Below, in pieces: positions 29,261-37,092 of a stretch of DNA of 64,000 bases. Below the pieces are notes generated by a model. The model saw nothing but the letters and a program-made list of their open reading frames with translations, did not search any database and was not told the origin of the DNA. The DNA lies in the NCBI RefSeq assembly GCF_008364625.2, contig NZ_CP126604.1, forward strand, positions 2,852,001-2,916,000, read 5' to 3'. This DNA is from Enterobacter dykesii. Its GTDB lineage: Bacteria > Pseudomonadota > Gammaproteobacteria > Enterobacterales > Enterobacteriaceae. The translations under genes and the position numbers were made by a program. Positions within the stretch are counted from its first letter, which is position 1, and every line of letters starts with the position of its first letter.

Positions 29261-29965
29261 TCAGCAGCCCACCAACTGCCTCCAGGCCGCCACTTCCTCC
29301 TCCAGCCATGCCTTAAAGAGTGTCACCTCCGGCTTCGCCTCCGTTGACTGCGCCGTTACCAACCAGTAAGGCCAGGGATATGGTGCGGTGATGGAGGTTA
29401 GCTGGACCAGTTCGCTCCGGGTGATGGCATCCTGAACCAGAGAGCGACGCTCCAGCGCGATACCTTTCCCGAGCCGAACGGCTTCGATAATGATATTGGA
29501 GTCGTTAATGCATAAACCGTCAGGCACGATCTCTTTCTCAAGACCCGCATTCATGCACCACGTTTTCCACGACTCCATAGAGAAAATAATATGACTCTTT
29601 GCAATCTTCGCTGGCGTAGCGGGCAGCACACCGTCGTTATAGCCAGGTGCGGCCACCACAATGAGTTCGTCGGAAAAAAGGTAATGGCTTTCACTCCCTT
29701 CTCAGTTCCCCTGCCCCATCCGTATCGCGATGTCTATCCCTTCCTGCTGCAGGCTGGTGACCGTCAGGCTGGCCTGGATCCGAAGGGTGATAAGCGGATA
29801 TTTCGCCCGAAAACGAGCCAGACGCGGTAATAACCAGTGGCATCTAAATGACGGCACCATCGCCAGCGTCAGCTCCTGCTTTCTCGGCTTCACCTGTACG
29901 AGCCGGGTGGCATCCGCGATGTGGTTCAACGCTTCGTAAACTGGCGATGGGTGGAAAATCCGACA
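29261..29965 (-). pseudogene. Truncated LysR regulator with an in-frame stop
   Basis: The frame encodes the effector domain of a GcvA-like LysR protein (VKPRKQELTLAMVPSFRCHWLLPRLARFRAKYP, DIAIRMGQGN, then after TGA, EGSESHYLFSDELIVVAAPGY and onward to 29261). The TGA at 29704-29702 is in frame and likely replaced TGG, since GQGNWEG fits the family. No helix-turn-helix is encoded upstream; homology starts near 29965 after unrelated residues. It is thus broken twice. It is divergent from a glutathione transferase gene, which it may once have regulated. Confidence 0.8.
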
Positions 29966-30136
29966 TGAAAGCACTTCCTTATCTGCGCTGGATATACAGC
30001 CGCAACCTGACCATATGTCAGTAATACTAACCCTTACGGTAAGATACTGAAGATATTCGCCATGCAAATTGTATTGTAATGTCGGGTCATCCTTTTCAAT
30101 GACGCGTTCTTTCACGGAGACAGGAAAACGGGAAAG

Positions 30137-30745
30137 ATGATTAAGCTTGTTGGCATGATGGATTCACCTTATGTACGGCGCGTGGCGATCTCCCTTGAGC
30201 TTTATGGCGTTGAGTTTGAAAGCCAGCCGCTGTCAGTCTTTAGCACCTTCAACGCGTTCTCCCGGATCAACCCGGCTGTAAAAGCGCCAACGCTGATTCT
30301 GGATAACGGAATACGGCTGATGGACTCTTCGCTGATACTGAATTATTTTGAGGCTCAAGCTGCCTCCGAGCGGAAACTCCTGCCCGTCGCGCCGGATGCG
30401 CTGGCAAAGGATCTTCAGACGCTGGGCTTTATCCTCGCCGCCGCTGAAAAAGCGGTGCAAAATGTGTATGAGCACAACCAGCGTCCGGCGGAAAAGCAGC
30501 ACGCCTTATGGGTCGAACGCATTACAATTCAGCTGCTGGCGGCCTGCAGGGAATGGAATACCTTACTGGAGACGCGTCCGGCGACCGCAACTCCCGATCA
30601 GGTTGCCGTCACGAGTACGGTTGTCTGGACGTTTATTCAGTCGATGATCCCGCACGTCGTTAACGTAGCGGATTTTAGAGAGATTCAGGCGTTTGCCGAA
30701 TCATTCGAATCACAGGCATTTTTTAAAAAATATCCGTTCAACTAA
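30137..30745 (+). CDS. Glutathione S-transferase family protein
   Basis: A 202-residue protein with an N-terminal thioredoxin fold (LVGMMDSPYVRRVAISLELYGVEFE, cis-proline in VKAPTLILDNG, then LMDSSLILNYFE for glutathione gamma-glutamyl binding) and a helical C-terminal domain. Substrate unknown. It starts 140 bases from the divergent LysR relic. After its stop, a GC hairpin at 30754-30777 without a T-tract separates it from cbl. Confidence 0.85.
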   Translation: MIKLVGMMDSPYVRRVAISLELYGVEFESQPLSVFSTFNAFSRINPAVKAPTLILDNGIRLMDSSLILNYFEAQAASERKLLPVAPDALAKDLQTLGFILAAAEKAVQNVYEHNQRPAEKQHALWVERITIQLLAACREWNTLLETRPATATPDQVAVTSTVVWTFIQSMIPHVVNVADFREIQAFAESFESQAFFKKYPFN

Positions 30746-30788
30746 ATGACGAGCCCGGTCAGTTCAGCGCTACCGGGCAGGCCAGCGC

Positions 30789-31739
30789 CTAAATCTGATA
30801 ATCAATCGCCACTTCTTCCGGTTCCATCACCTGGCGTTTAATCTCATCCACCGACAGCCCGGCGTTGCAGAGCTCGATAAAGCGCCACACGTAGTTGCGC
30901 TGCAGCTGCCCGCGCTTCAGGCCAAGCCATACGGTGTTGGCATCAAACAGGTGACGCGTATCAAGACGCACCAGGTTCCCGTCCTCGCGTTCTCCGCTGG
31001 ACTGTTCCGCCACCAGACCAATGCCCAGACCCAGCTCGACGTAGGTTTTGATCACGTCAGAATCCTGTGCGCTCAGCACCACGTCCGGCGTTAGCCCTTT
31101 GCGGTTGAAGGCTTCATCAATGCGCGAGCGTCCGGTGATCCCCTGGCGGTAGGTAATCAGCGGCCATTTCGCAATGTCTTCCAGCGACAGAGGGGAAACC
31201 TGATTCAGCGGATGGTCGACCGGAAGTAATAAGCTGTGGTACCAGCGGAACCAGGGGAACGCCACCAGCAGCGGGTCGTTGCTCAGGCGTTCGCTGGCGA
31301 TGCCGATATCCGCCCCACCGTTTTGCAGCAGCACTTCGATTTCCTGCGGCGTGCCCTGGATGAGCTCCAGACGGACGTCGGGGAAAAGTTCGCGGAACGC
31401 TTTGATAACCGGCGGCAGGCTGTAGCGCGCCTGGGTGTGGGTGGTGGCGATGGTGAGTACGCCCGAGGCGTCATTGGTGAAGAGATCCGCCAGACGACGC
31501 ACGTTGCTGGCCTCGTTGAGGATCCGCTCTGCAATGGTGAGCAAAGCCTTACCCGGCTCCGTCATGCCGAGCAGCCGCTTGCCGCGACGGATAAAGATCT
31601 CTATGCCCAGCTCCTCTTCCAGCTCGCGGATGTGGCGGCTGACACCGGACTGAGAGGTATAGAGCATATTGGCGACCTCGGTCAGGTTGTAGTCCCGCCT
31701 GGCCGCCTCACGGATAATTTTAAGTTGCTGGAAATTCAC
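30789..31739 (-). CDS. cbl: Cbl, LysR regulator of sulfonate/sulfur-starvation genes
   Basis: A 316-residue CysB-like LysR protein that activates ssu and tau genes when sulfate is scarce; adenosine phosphosulfate is the negative effector in E. coli. The N-terminus MNFQQLKIIREAARRDYNLTEVANMLYTSQSGVSRHIR (in outline) and the overall length match E. coli Cbl. It follows nac in the same direction with 96 bases between, the conserved E. coli arrangement linking nitrogen and sulfur control. Confidence 0.95.
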   Translation of the reverse strand: MNFQQLKIIREAARRDYNLTEVANMLYTSQSGVSRHIRELEEELGIEIFIRRGKRLLGMTEPGKALLTIAERILNEASNVRRLADLFTNDASGVLTIATTHTQARYSLPPVIKAFRELFPDVRLELIQGTPQEIEVLLQNGGADIGIASERLSNDPLLVAFPWFRWYHSLLLPVDHPLNQVSPLSLEDIAKWPLITYRQGITGRSRIDEAFNRKGLTPDVVLSAQDSDVIKTYVELGLGIGLVAEQSSGEREDGNLVRLDTRHLFDANTVWLGLKRGQLQRNYVWRFIELCNAGLSVDEIKRQVMEPEEVAIDYQI

Positions 31740-31835
31740 GATTCACTCCGGCGCATCTGACATAGCTCTATTGTTAGAGTCAGCCGCGCTGCAGAACAAA
31801 TAATAAAAACCAGCATCTTATGCTTTTATGGAATA

Positions 31836-32753
31836 TCAGCTCACGAGCTGAAGTTCACGATTCTCAAGCGACGGCTTGCTGACCAGCGACATCAAAATCT
31901 CTTTTACCGCCTGCGCCTGCGGCGTCAGCGAACCGCGTGCAGACATGTTCAGCGACAGCGGCAGGCTCATGGAAGGCGTGGTGATGCGTGCCATCCAGCC
32001 GTTCGCCGCGCTGCACAGCGAGCGGGCTGCAGATTCTGGCAGAACCGTCACGCCCATTCCGCTGGCAATGGCTGCGGTCAGCGTGGAGATCGAGTCGATT
32101 TCACCGATGATTTTGGCCGTCAGACGGCGCAGGGAGAACGCTTCGTCCACGCGCACGCGCACGGCGCTGTAGTCGCGCGGCAGATAAAGGTTCATCTCTG
32201 CCACGGCGGTAAGGTCTACGCTCTGGCCCGGACAGTCGCGGGTGCCCACGAGGTAGAGATCTTCTTTCAGCAGCGGCTGGCTGGTAATGCCGGCGACCGG
32301 GGAGCGATCGTAAAGGACCGCCATATCCAGCTGGCCGTTGAGCAGTTTGTCATTCAGCATGGAGCCGCTGTTTTCGTGCAGGTATACCAGCACCTCAGGC
32401 AGCTCGGCGCGGACGGCCTGCAGCAGCGGCATGGTAATAGAGGACGCGGCCGTTCCCGGCGCCAGGCCGATAGAAACGTGCCCGCTCAGGGTCTGGCCCA
32501 CGTTATTCACCGCGAGCTGCGCCTGTTCACACTGGCGGAGGATGGTGCGCGCATGGGTATACAGGATCTTACCTGCTTCCGTTGGCGTAACGCCGCGTTT
32601 GGTGCGAATCAGTAACTGCTGATCCATCTCGCCTTCCAGAGTAGCCACCTGCTGGCTCAGCGCAGGCTGCGCGATATGCAGCACTTCTGCCGCTTGAGTC
32701 AGGCTGCCGATATCGACGATTTTTACGAAGTATTTCAGTCGTCTTAAGTTCAT
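31836..32753 (-). CDS. nac: Nac, nitrogen assimilation control LysR regulator
   Basis: A 305-residue LysR protein, the length of Klebsiella and E. coli Nac, with the N-terminus MNLRRLKYFVKIVDIGSL and TQAAEVLHIAQPALSQQVATLE. Nac carries the NtrC nitrogen-starvation signal to sigma-70 genes. Unlike most LysR proteins it needs no co-inducer; its level is set by NtrC. The upstream region has the expected -24/-12 sigma-54 promoter and a distant NtrC box (separate entries). Confidence 0.96.
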   Translation of the reverse strand: MNLRRLKYFVKIVDIGSLTQAAEVLHIAQPALSQQVATLEGEMDQQLLIRTKRGVTPTEAGKILYTHARTILRQCEQAQLAVNNVGQTLSGHVSIGLAPGTAASSITMPLLQAVRAELPEVLVYLHENSGSMLNDKLLNGQLDMAVLYDRSPVAGITSQPLLKEDLYLVGTRDCPGQSVDLTAVAEMNLYLPRDYSAVRVRVDEAFSLRRLTAKIIGEIDSISTLTAAIASGMGVTVLPESAARSLCSAANGWMARITTPSMSLPLSLNMSARGSLTPQAQAVKEILMSLVSKPSLENRELQLVS

Positions 32754-32809
32754 TTTGCCCCCTGTTCGAAATGCTGTGCCGGAACCGGCTGTCGTTGTTG
32801 AACAGGTTT

Positions 32810-32825
32810 TGCAATATGAATGCCA
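32810..32825 (-). promoter_or_regulatory. Sigma-54 promoter of nac
   Basis: Read on the minus strand, TGGCATTCATATTGCA matches the -24/-12 consensus TGGCAC-N5-TTGCA with one change. It is 57 bases before the nac start codon, placing the transcript start near 32800. This agrees with the known NtrC/sigma-54 control of nac. Confidence 0.85.
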
Positions 32826-32943
32826 CTTTTACCAGGCGGTCTGAATTGTTCGCTAAGCGCCTGAAAATAAGGAAACCTAATCATGGAGGGGGGTATTATT
32901 ACCGAAACAGCAGTTTATGATCTGCCCCATTAGGGGTATACCC

Positions 32944-32958
32944 GCACCATGACGGTGC
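32944..32958. promoter_or_regulatory. NtrC enhancer site for nac
   Basis: GCAC-N7-GTGC dyad, the NtrC consensus core, centred about 150 bases upstream of the predicted sigma-54 start. A single remote NtrC site is what I recall for Klebsiella nac. Confidence 0.75.
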
Positions 32959-33026
32959 ATTCCGCTGCCAAAAACATCACTTTGCCGATTTTGTCAGCAA
33001 ACGATCAAAAGGCGTTGATCCACCCT

Positions 33027-33055
33027 TTGACAAGGCGAACGCAGGTCGATAATAT
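33027..33055 (+). promoter_or_regulatory. Promoter of the second tRNA-Asn gene
   Basis: TTGACA (33027-33032), 17-base spacer, TAATAT (33050-33055), then the GCGCCCCG discriminator. The bases from here to the tRNA nearly match those before the first tRNA-Asn, so the copies arose by duplication that included the promoter. Confidence 0.85.
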
Positions 33056-33073
33056 GCGCCCCGTTCACACGAT

Positions 33074-33149
33074 TCCTCTGTAGTTCAGTCGGTAGAACGG
33101 CGGACTGTTAATCCGTATGTCACTGGTTCGAGTCCAGTCAGAGGAGCCA
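33074..33149 (+). tRNA. asnV: tRNA-Asn (GTT), second copy
   Basis: Identical 76-base tRNA with anticodon GTT and encoded CCA. It lies upstream of nac as asnV does in E. coli. Its 3' end borders the Septu-like islet. Confidence 0.97.
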
Positions 33150-33183
33150 AATTTGAAAAGCCTGCTTTTAAAGCAGGCTTTTT
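33143..33183 (+). repeat. attL-like repeat at the second tRNA-Asn
   Basis: 41 bases, from the last seven bases of the tRNA (GGAGCCA) through the terminator hairpin (33157-33183) and its T-tract, recur perfectly at 36067-36107. After the T-tract the proximal copy continues with CCGTTTCGGG, whereas the distal copy keeps the GCTTTTCTG tail found after the other tRNAs. The native flank therefore lies beyond the distal copy. Confidence 0.85.
33157..33183 (+). terminator. Terminator after the second tRNA-Asn
   Basis: Perfect hairpin AAGCCTGCTTTT/AAAGCAGGCTT followed by TTT. It lies within the direct repeat. Confidence 0.85.
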
Positions 33184-33258
33184 CCGTTTCGGGTGAGACC
33201 GTCTGGAGGCCTTTGAAGAGGCCTCTTTGTCTGGTCAGAATATGTCTACGGCTGTGAG

Positions 33259-34278
33259 TTAGTCCAGAATGTTATCGTTAAACACGTCCAGATCTCTTAC
33301 CAGATCGTCAATAAGCTTGGTTAACGGTTGTAATCGAACCGACGGCTGGCTGAAATTAAACTGACCCAGCAGCAATTGTCTGAGTTCTGTCTGAGTAAAG
33401 GTGAGGTCATACATAGACTGCAACTCCTTAAGCCAGTCTGATGTGTAAATACGTTTAAGCTGTGCCAGATAATCCACCACTGCTGTCATGTTCTCATAAC
33501 GATCATCAAGCGCAAACGTCTCATTTAGCTCCTTTAGCGCATCAGATTTTCCCACCAGGAAACGCTGTTTTATCTTTACGTTTAACACCTGGTAATTTGA
33601 GAGCGCAATAACTCTGTCGCTATCAGATAAACAAAACTGAAAAACTGAGTCAAGAGTTTCATTCATGGGATGGAAATGCTCAAGTTTCTTTTTGCTTTTC
33701 TTCTTATTACAAACAGCGCATACCGGGACAAAGTTATAGATGTTCAAGGCATAATAGCTGTACGTTGATTTATCCAAATAATGATCAAGCTCACCGTAAA
33801 ATTTTTTAGTAACATCCAGAAAGGCTTTATCACAGTATGGGCAAACAGGGGTATTTAATGCTCCGGCAAAACGCGGTGCTGAAACTGAATCTCGAAAACA
33901 AGTATAATTTTCTTTCATCCAGTCATCAAAAACCACTTTATAAGCCGCAGGTAGACTTGTAAGCGCCTTCTCAAAAGAAACGCTTTGGGCACTTAATACT
34001 TTTTTTTGCCATGGGGAAATTAGAAATGCAGCTCTCACGCATGAAAACTGCGGATTCTGAAGTATACTTCGCAACTTTTTAAGTTTATCAGCCGATGTTT
34101 TACATTTCTGCATTTCGGCGATAGCGTTGTTAAATGCCAGATAATTTTCCTTTATCCCTGCGAAAAAAATGGCAATTATAGTATCCCTCAGTATATCCTT
34201 TCCTCGTGATGGTCTGTTGAATTCTTCGAAGAATTTACTTCGCACGCACCATTCAAGAAAAGCCGTATCATTTCTCAC
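33259..34278 (-). CDS. HNH nuclease, PtuB-like partner of the upstream ATPase (Septu-like defence)
   Basis: A roughly 339-residue protein with an HNH nuclease centre: a zinc pair CPYC, then GELDHYLDK giving the catalytic His, a spacer with ALNIYNFVPVC, and a second pair CAVC-N-KKK. I prefer the GTG at 34278, which has AGAGGA seven bases upstream and an 11-base overlap with the ATPase gene. An ATG at 34311 in the same frame is also possible. The pairing of an SMC-like ATPase with an HNH protein is the makeup of Septu (PtuA/PtuB), where the nuclease is unleashed during phage infection. No reverse transcriptase or retron RNA is nearby. The gene is AT-rich relative to the backbone. Confidence 0.8.
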   Translation of the reverse strand: MRNDTAFLEWCVRSKFFEEFNRPSRGKDILRDTIIAIFFAGIKENYLAFNNAIAEMQKCKTSADKLKKLRSILQNPQFSCVRAAFLISPWQKKVLSAQSVSFEKALTSLPAAYKVVFDDWMKENYTCFRDSVSAPRFAGALNTPVCPYCDKAFLDVTKKFYGELDHYLDKSTYSYYALNIYNFVPVCAVCNKKKSKKKLEHFHPMNETLDSVFQFCLSDSDRVIALSNYQVLNVKIKQRFLVGKSDALKELNETFALDDRYENMTAVVDYLAQLKRIYTSDWLKELQSMYDLTFTQTELRQLLLGQFNFSQPSVRLQPLTKLIDDLVRDLDVFNDNILD

Positions 34279-35974
34279 TAAGTTTTCCTCTGACCATAGC
34301 ACGCTGTTCATCCGTCAACTGTGAGATAAAGTATTCAATTTCACGTCTCTCCAGCAGAGCGGGTTTGTCCAGTTTGCGTTGAAGCGCGTACGTCACAACA
34401 GGCTCTCCGACTTCAGATATCAAAAAGCGTAATGTTGTTTCATCTATATCCGGATTCTTCAGCGCATCTCGTATTTTTTTGCTGGCAAACTCTCCAACGG
34501 ATTGCTCCACAAAAAAGCGATGTTTATACAAATCATGAATATTACTTCCAAATGTTTTACCCAGCTCTTCATGGCCTGGCGCAACGGGTATGACACTTGC
34601 CCGGGGCAAATCTGAAATCACTATCGGGTTGTGGCTGGAGATGATGAGCTGAAAATAAACGTCTGGATAGGCAGACAGTATATCAAGCACCGTTTTAATT
34701 AAACGTGCCTGTCGTTTAGGATGTAAATCAGAATCTGGTTCATCAAGCAGTAGCTGAATGTTTTTAGATTTTAGTCGGGCGTCCTCAGCTTTACGTTGTA
34801 GCGTAGCATAAAGATCAACGAGCTTCCATTCTCCGGTGCTGAAGGGCGGATCAATCGTAAACCGACATTCGGGGACCTTCTCCCTCATCAGCATCATTAT
34901 TTTCAGCAAAACAGGAAGAACATGGTTAAAAGGTATCTCATAATTTTCGGAAGGACCAAACTCGTACCGCACGGTACCTTTTTGACTACTACGGCCTTTT
35001 TGAATATATGATAAAAATTTCACCAATGTATAAGTGTCGATTAAAAAGAGAGATTGACACAATGGATCAAATTTCTCCAGCAACTCAAGTATTTTCGCAT
35101 TTGAATTAAGTTGAACAATATCTTCAAGCAGTTCCATACGCTCAGGAATGATATCCAGTAGCTGTAATGATACATTAGCCTCTTTCCAGAAACCTGTGTT
35201 TTCTTCGGCATAACTCACCATCAACCAAAAAAGCTTCAATACAACAAGCGAAGCCAAATAAACGTTCTTCGAGAAGCGCTGATTGACTTGTTTTATTTTT
35301 ACATCTACTCCCTGAAAATGTTGATACCAGGAAGCCTGAACACGCCAGGTATAAAAGCGTGGAGCGATACTCTCCCTTAGTTCAAAATAATCCATTGCCT
35401 GGTAGGCATGATAAATTTCATAGGGAGCTGCATAGCTATTATATCGACGGCGTTGCGCAATCGATAAATCGTGGCGGGAAATTTTACTGAACGCAACGCT
35501 CAACTGAACGTTATTTGATGCGTAATACCAGGTGTTAGCGATAGGTGTTGATGATATAGATTCACAGTGGAGCGCCATTGAGCCAACGACGTCATTGCAA
35601 CGCGCTTTCCATAAATTGATAATCACACCCTGTTTTACCTGTATCACATACAGACACGCTGAATGTTTAAAAATATAGGTGAAAGCCTGTCGCATTGCCT
35701 GCTCGCCAGTATCTACACGCTGCCCCCGCTCTAATTTCATCCCTGTTAGATTTAGCATGCCCATGACAGCAGTTTTACCGCTGCCATTTATTCCAGTCAG
35801 GCAGACCACTTCAGCATTGACGCCAAAAAAATTGACCGGAACAGCGTCATCCCGGGGAGAAACTTCTATAACGGATTTTTCCTGATTAAAGCGATATCGA
35901 TACTGTAAGGAAAAGTCATAGGTCTGGTCGGTAATATTGCGCCAGCATTCAATACAGAGAGAAAGTGCACTCAT
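34268..35974 (-). CDS. SMC/OLD-like ATPase, PtuA-like (Septu-like defence)
   Basis: A 568-residue ABC/SMC-type ATPase. Walker A (GINGSGKT) lies at residues 61-68 and Walker B (LLLDEPDSDLHPKRQ) starts near 408, followed by an ISSHNP H-loop near 445. There is a long helical insert between them. No TOPRIM domain is seen, unlike OLD or GajA. The ATG at 35974 has AAGGA at proper spacing; a frame open to 36019 was rejected for lack of a site. Overlap with the HNH gene shows they are co-translated. In PtuA systems the ATPase holds the nuclease inactive when ATP is plentiful. Calling it Septu is by architecture, not by alignment. Confidence 0.8.
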   Translation of the reverse strand: MSALSLCIECWRNITDQTYDFSLQYRYRFNQEKSVIEVSPRDDAVPVNFFGVNAEVVCLTGINGSGKTAVMGMLNLTGMKLERGQRVDTGEQAMRQAFTYIFKHSACLYVIQVKQGVIINLWKARCNDVVGSMALHCESISSTPIANTWYYASNNVQLSVAFSKISRHDLSIAQRRRYNSYAAPYEIYHAYQAMDYFELRESIAPRFYTWRVQASWYQHFQGVDVKIKQVNQRFSKNVYLASLVVLKLFWLMVSYAEENTGFWKEANVSLQLLDIIPERMELLEDIVQLNSNAKILELLEKFDPLCQSLFLIDTYTLVKFLSYIQKGRSSQKGTVRYEFGPSENYEIPFNHVLPVLLKIMMLMREKVPECRFTIDPPFSTGEWKLVDLYATLQRKAEDARLKSKNIQLLLDEPDSDLHPKRQARLIKTVLDILSAYPDVYFQLIISSHNPIVISDLPRASVIPVAPGHEELGKTFGSNIHDLYKHRFFVEQSVGEFASKKIRDALKNPDIDETTLRFLISEVGEPVVTYALQRKLDKPALLERREIEYFISQLTDEQRAMVRGKLSEK

Positions 35975-36066
35975 TAGCTTTTCCTTGCGGAAGGGGAAAT
36001 ACGTCAAGAATATCATCAACTATTTATCGTTGTGTATTAAATTTGCCCCTTACTCCCTGATTCTGG

Positions 36067-36107
36067 GGAGCCAAATTTGAAAAGCCTGCTTTTAAAGCAG
36101 GCTTTTT
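36067..36107 (+). repeat. attR-like free-standing copy of the tRNA-Asn tail and terminator
   Basis: A perfect 41-base copy of 33143-33183, including the hairpin, with no tRNA attached. It forms the far boundary of a 2.9-kb islet that carries only the ATPase/HNH pair. Confidence 0.85.
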
Positions 36108-36134
36108 GCTTTTCTGTGCCTGGAAAGATGGCCC

Positions 36135-37031
36135 TCACATGCCAATCTTAACCGGCATCCCCGACCGCCGTTCCAGTTCGGCTCCTGCCCCCTCGTTTAT
36201 CAGCTGCGTCCGCTGCGCGGCGGAGATGGGCAGCGGCACCTTGCGGGTTGATTCAAACTCCGCACGGTTACGTGATAATGGCTCGTGAACTTCCACCCAT
36301 CGGCTGCCGTCCGGCTCCGTGGTCATCTTTACAGGCCGATCGATAAGCTGCACGCGGGTACCTACGGGAACGTTATCGAAAAGATACTTGATGTCGTTAT
36401 TGCGCAGACGGATACAGCCCTGGCTCACCCGCAGCCCGATGCCGAAATTCGAGTTGGTGCCGTGAATGGCATACAGCCTTCCGATATAAATCGCATACAG
36501 GCCCATCGGGTTATCCGGCCCGGCGGGCACGAATGCCGGCAGCGTTTTCCCTTCCGCCGCATAGGCACGGCGCGTATTCGGCGTCGGAGACCAGGTTGGC
36601 CCCTCCTGCTTACGCTCAACGGCCGTCACCCAGTTACGCGGGGTTTCACGCCCGGCCTGACCGATGCCGATGGGCAGCACTTCAACGGTATTGCCGCCAG
36701 GCGGGTAGTAGTAGAGGCGCATTTCCGCCGCATTCACGATAATGCCCTCGCGGACGGTGTCAGGCAAAATCAGCTGCTGGGGTATAACCAGCCGGGTGCC
36801 GGGTTTGGGTAAAAAAGGATCCACGCCCGGATTCGCTTCCAGCAGGTTGCTCAGCCCCTGCCCATACTGCGCGGCAAAGGCTTCCAGAGGCAGCGTATTG
36901 CCTTCGGGAACGGTGATGACAATCGGGGTTCCCACCAGACGACTGCCTTCCGGCGGGAGTGTATAGGTTACGGCAAACGCGCCGGGAACAGCGGCACACA
37001 GCGTAAGGACGAACCAGGTCAGTCGAATCAT
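36135..37031 (-). CDS. ldtA: L,D-transpeptidase LdtA (ErfK)
   Basis: A 298-residue periplasmic enzyme that anchors Braun lipoprotein to peptidoglycan. A signal peptide (about 1-20) is followed by a LysM-like segment (about 40-85, [22 protein letters not shown]) and a YkuD catalytic domain with His190 ([12 protein letters not shown]) and Cys206 (SQGCIRLR). The gene next to nac/asnV in E. coli is erfK (ldtA), so synteny supports this paralogue over ybiS, ycfS or ynhG. Confidence 0.93.
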   Translation of the reverse strand: MIRLTWFVLTLCAAVPGAFAVTYTLPPEGSRLVGTPIVITVPEGNTLPLEAFAAQYGQGLSNLLEANPGVDPFLPKPGTRLVIPQQLILPDTVREGIIVNAAEMRLYYYPPGGNTVEVLPIGIGQAGRETPRNWVTAVERKQEGPTWSPTPNTRRAYAAEGKTLPAFVPAGPDNPMGLYAIYIGRLYAIHGTNSNFGIGLRVSQGCIRLRNNDIKYLFDNVPVGTRVQLIDRPVKMTTEPDGSRWVEVHEPLSRNRAEFESTRKVPLPISAAQRTQLINEGAGAELERRSGMPVKIGM

Positions 37032-37041
37032 AGTTTTCTGC

Positions 37042-37082
37042 GCTCAAAAAAGAGAAAGCCCGGACTCAGGCAGGCTTTCTCA
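37042..37082 (-). terminator. Terminator of the P-type ATPase gene
   Basis: On the minus strand, AGAAAGCC and GGCTTTCT arms flank a short loop and are followed by CTTTTTT, starting about ten bases after the ATPase stop. Confidence 0.75.
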
Positions 37083-37092
37083 GTTTACGCTA

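Noticed and set aside
33259..35974. Retron of the Ec78 type (PtuA/PtuB with reverse transcriptase)
   Set aside because: No reverse transcriptase frame or msr/msd-like hairpin lies between the islet borders.
21353..36107. Prophage or integrative element with its own integrase
   Set aside because: No integrase, excisionase, capsid or conjugation gene is present in either islet or between them.
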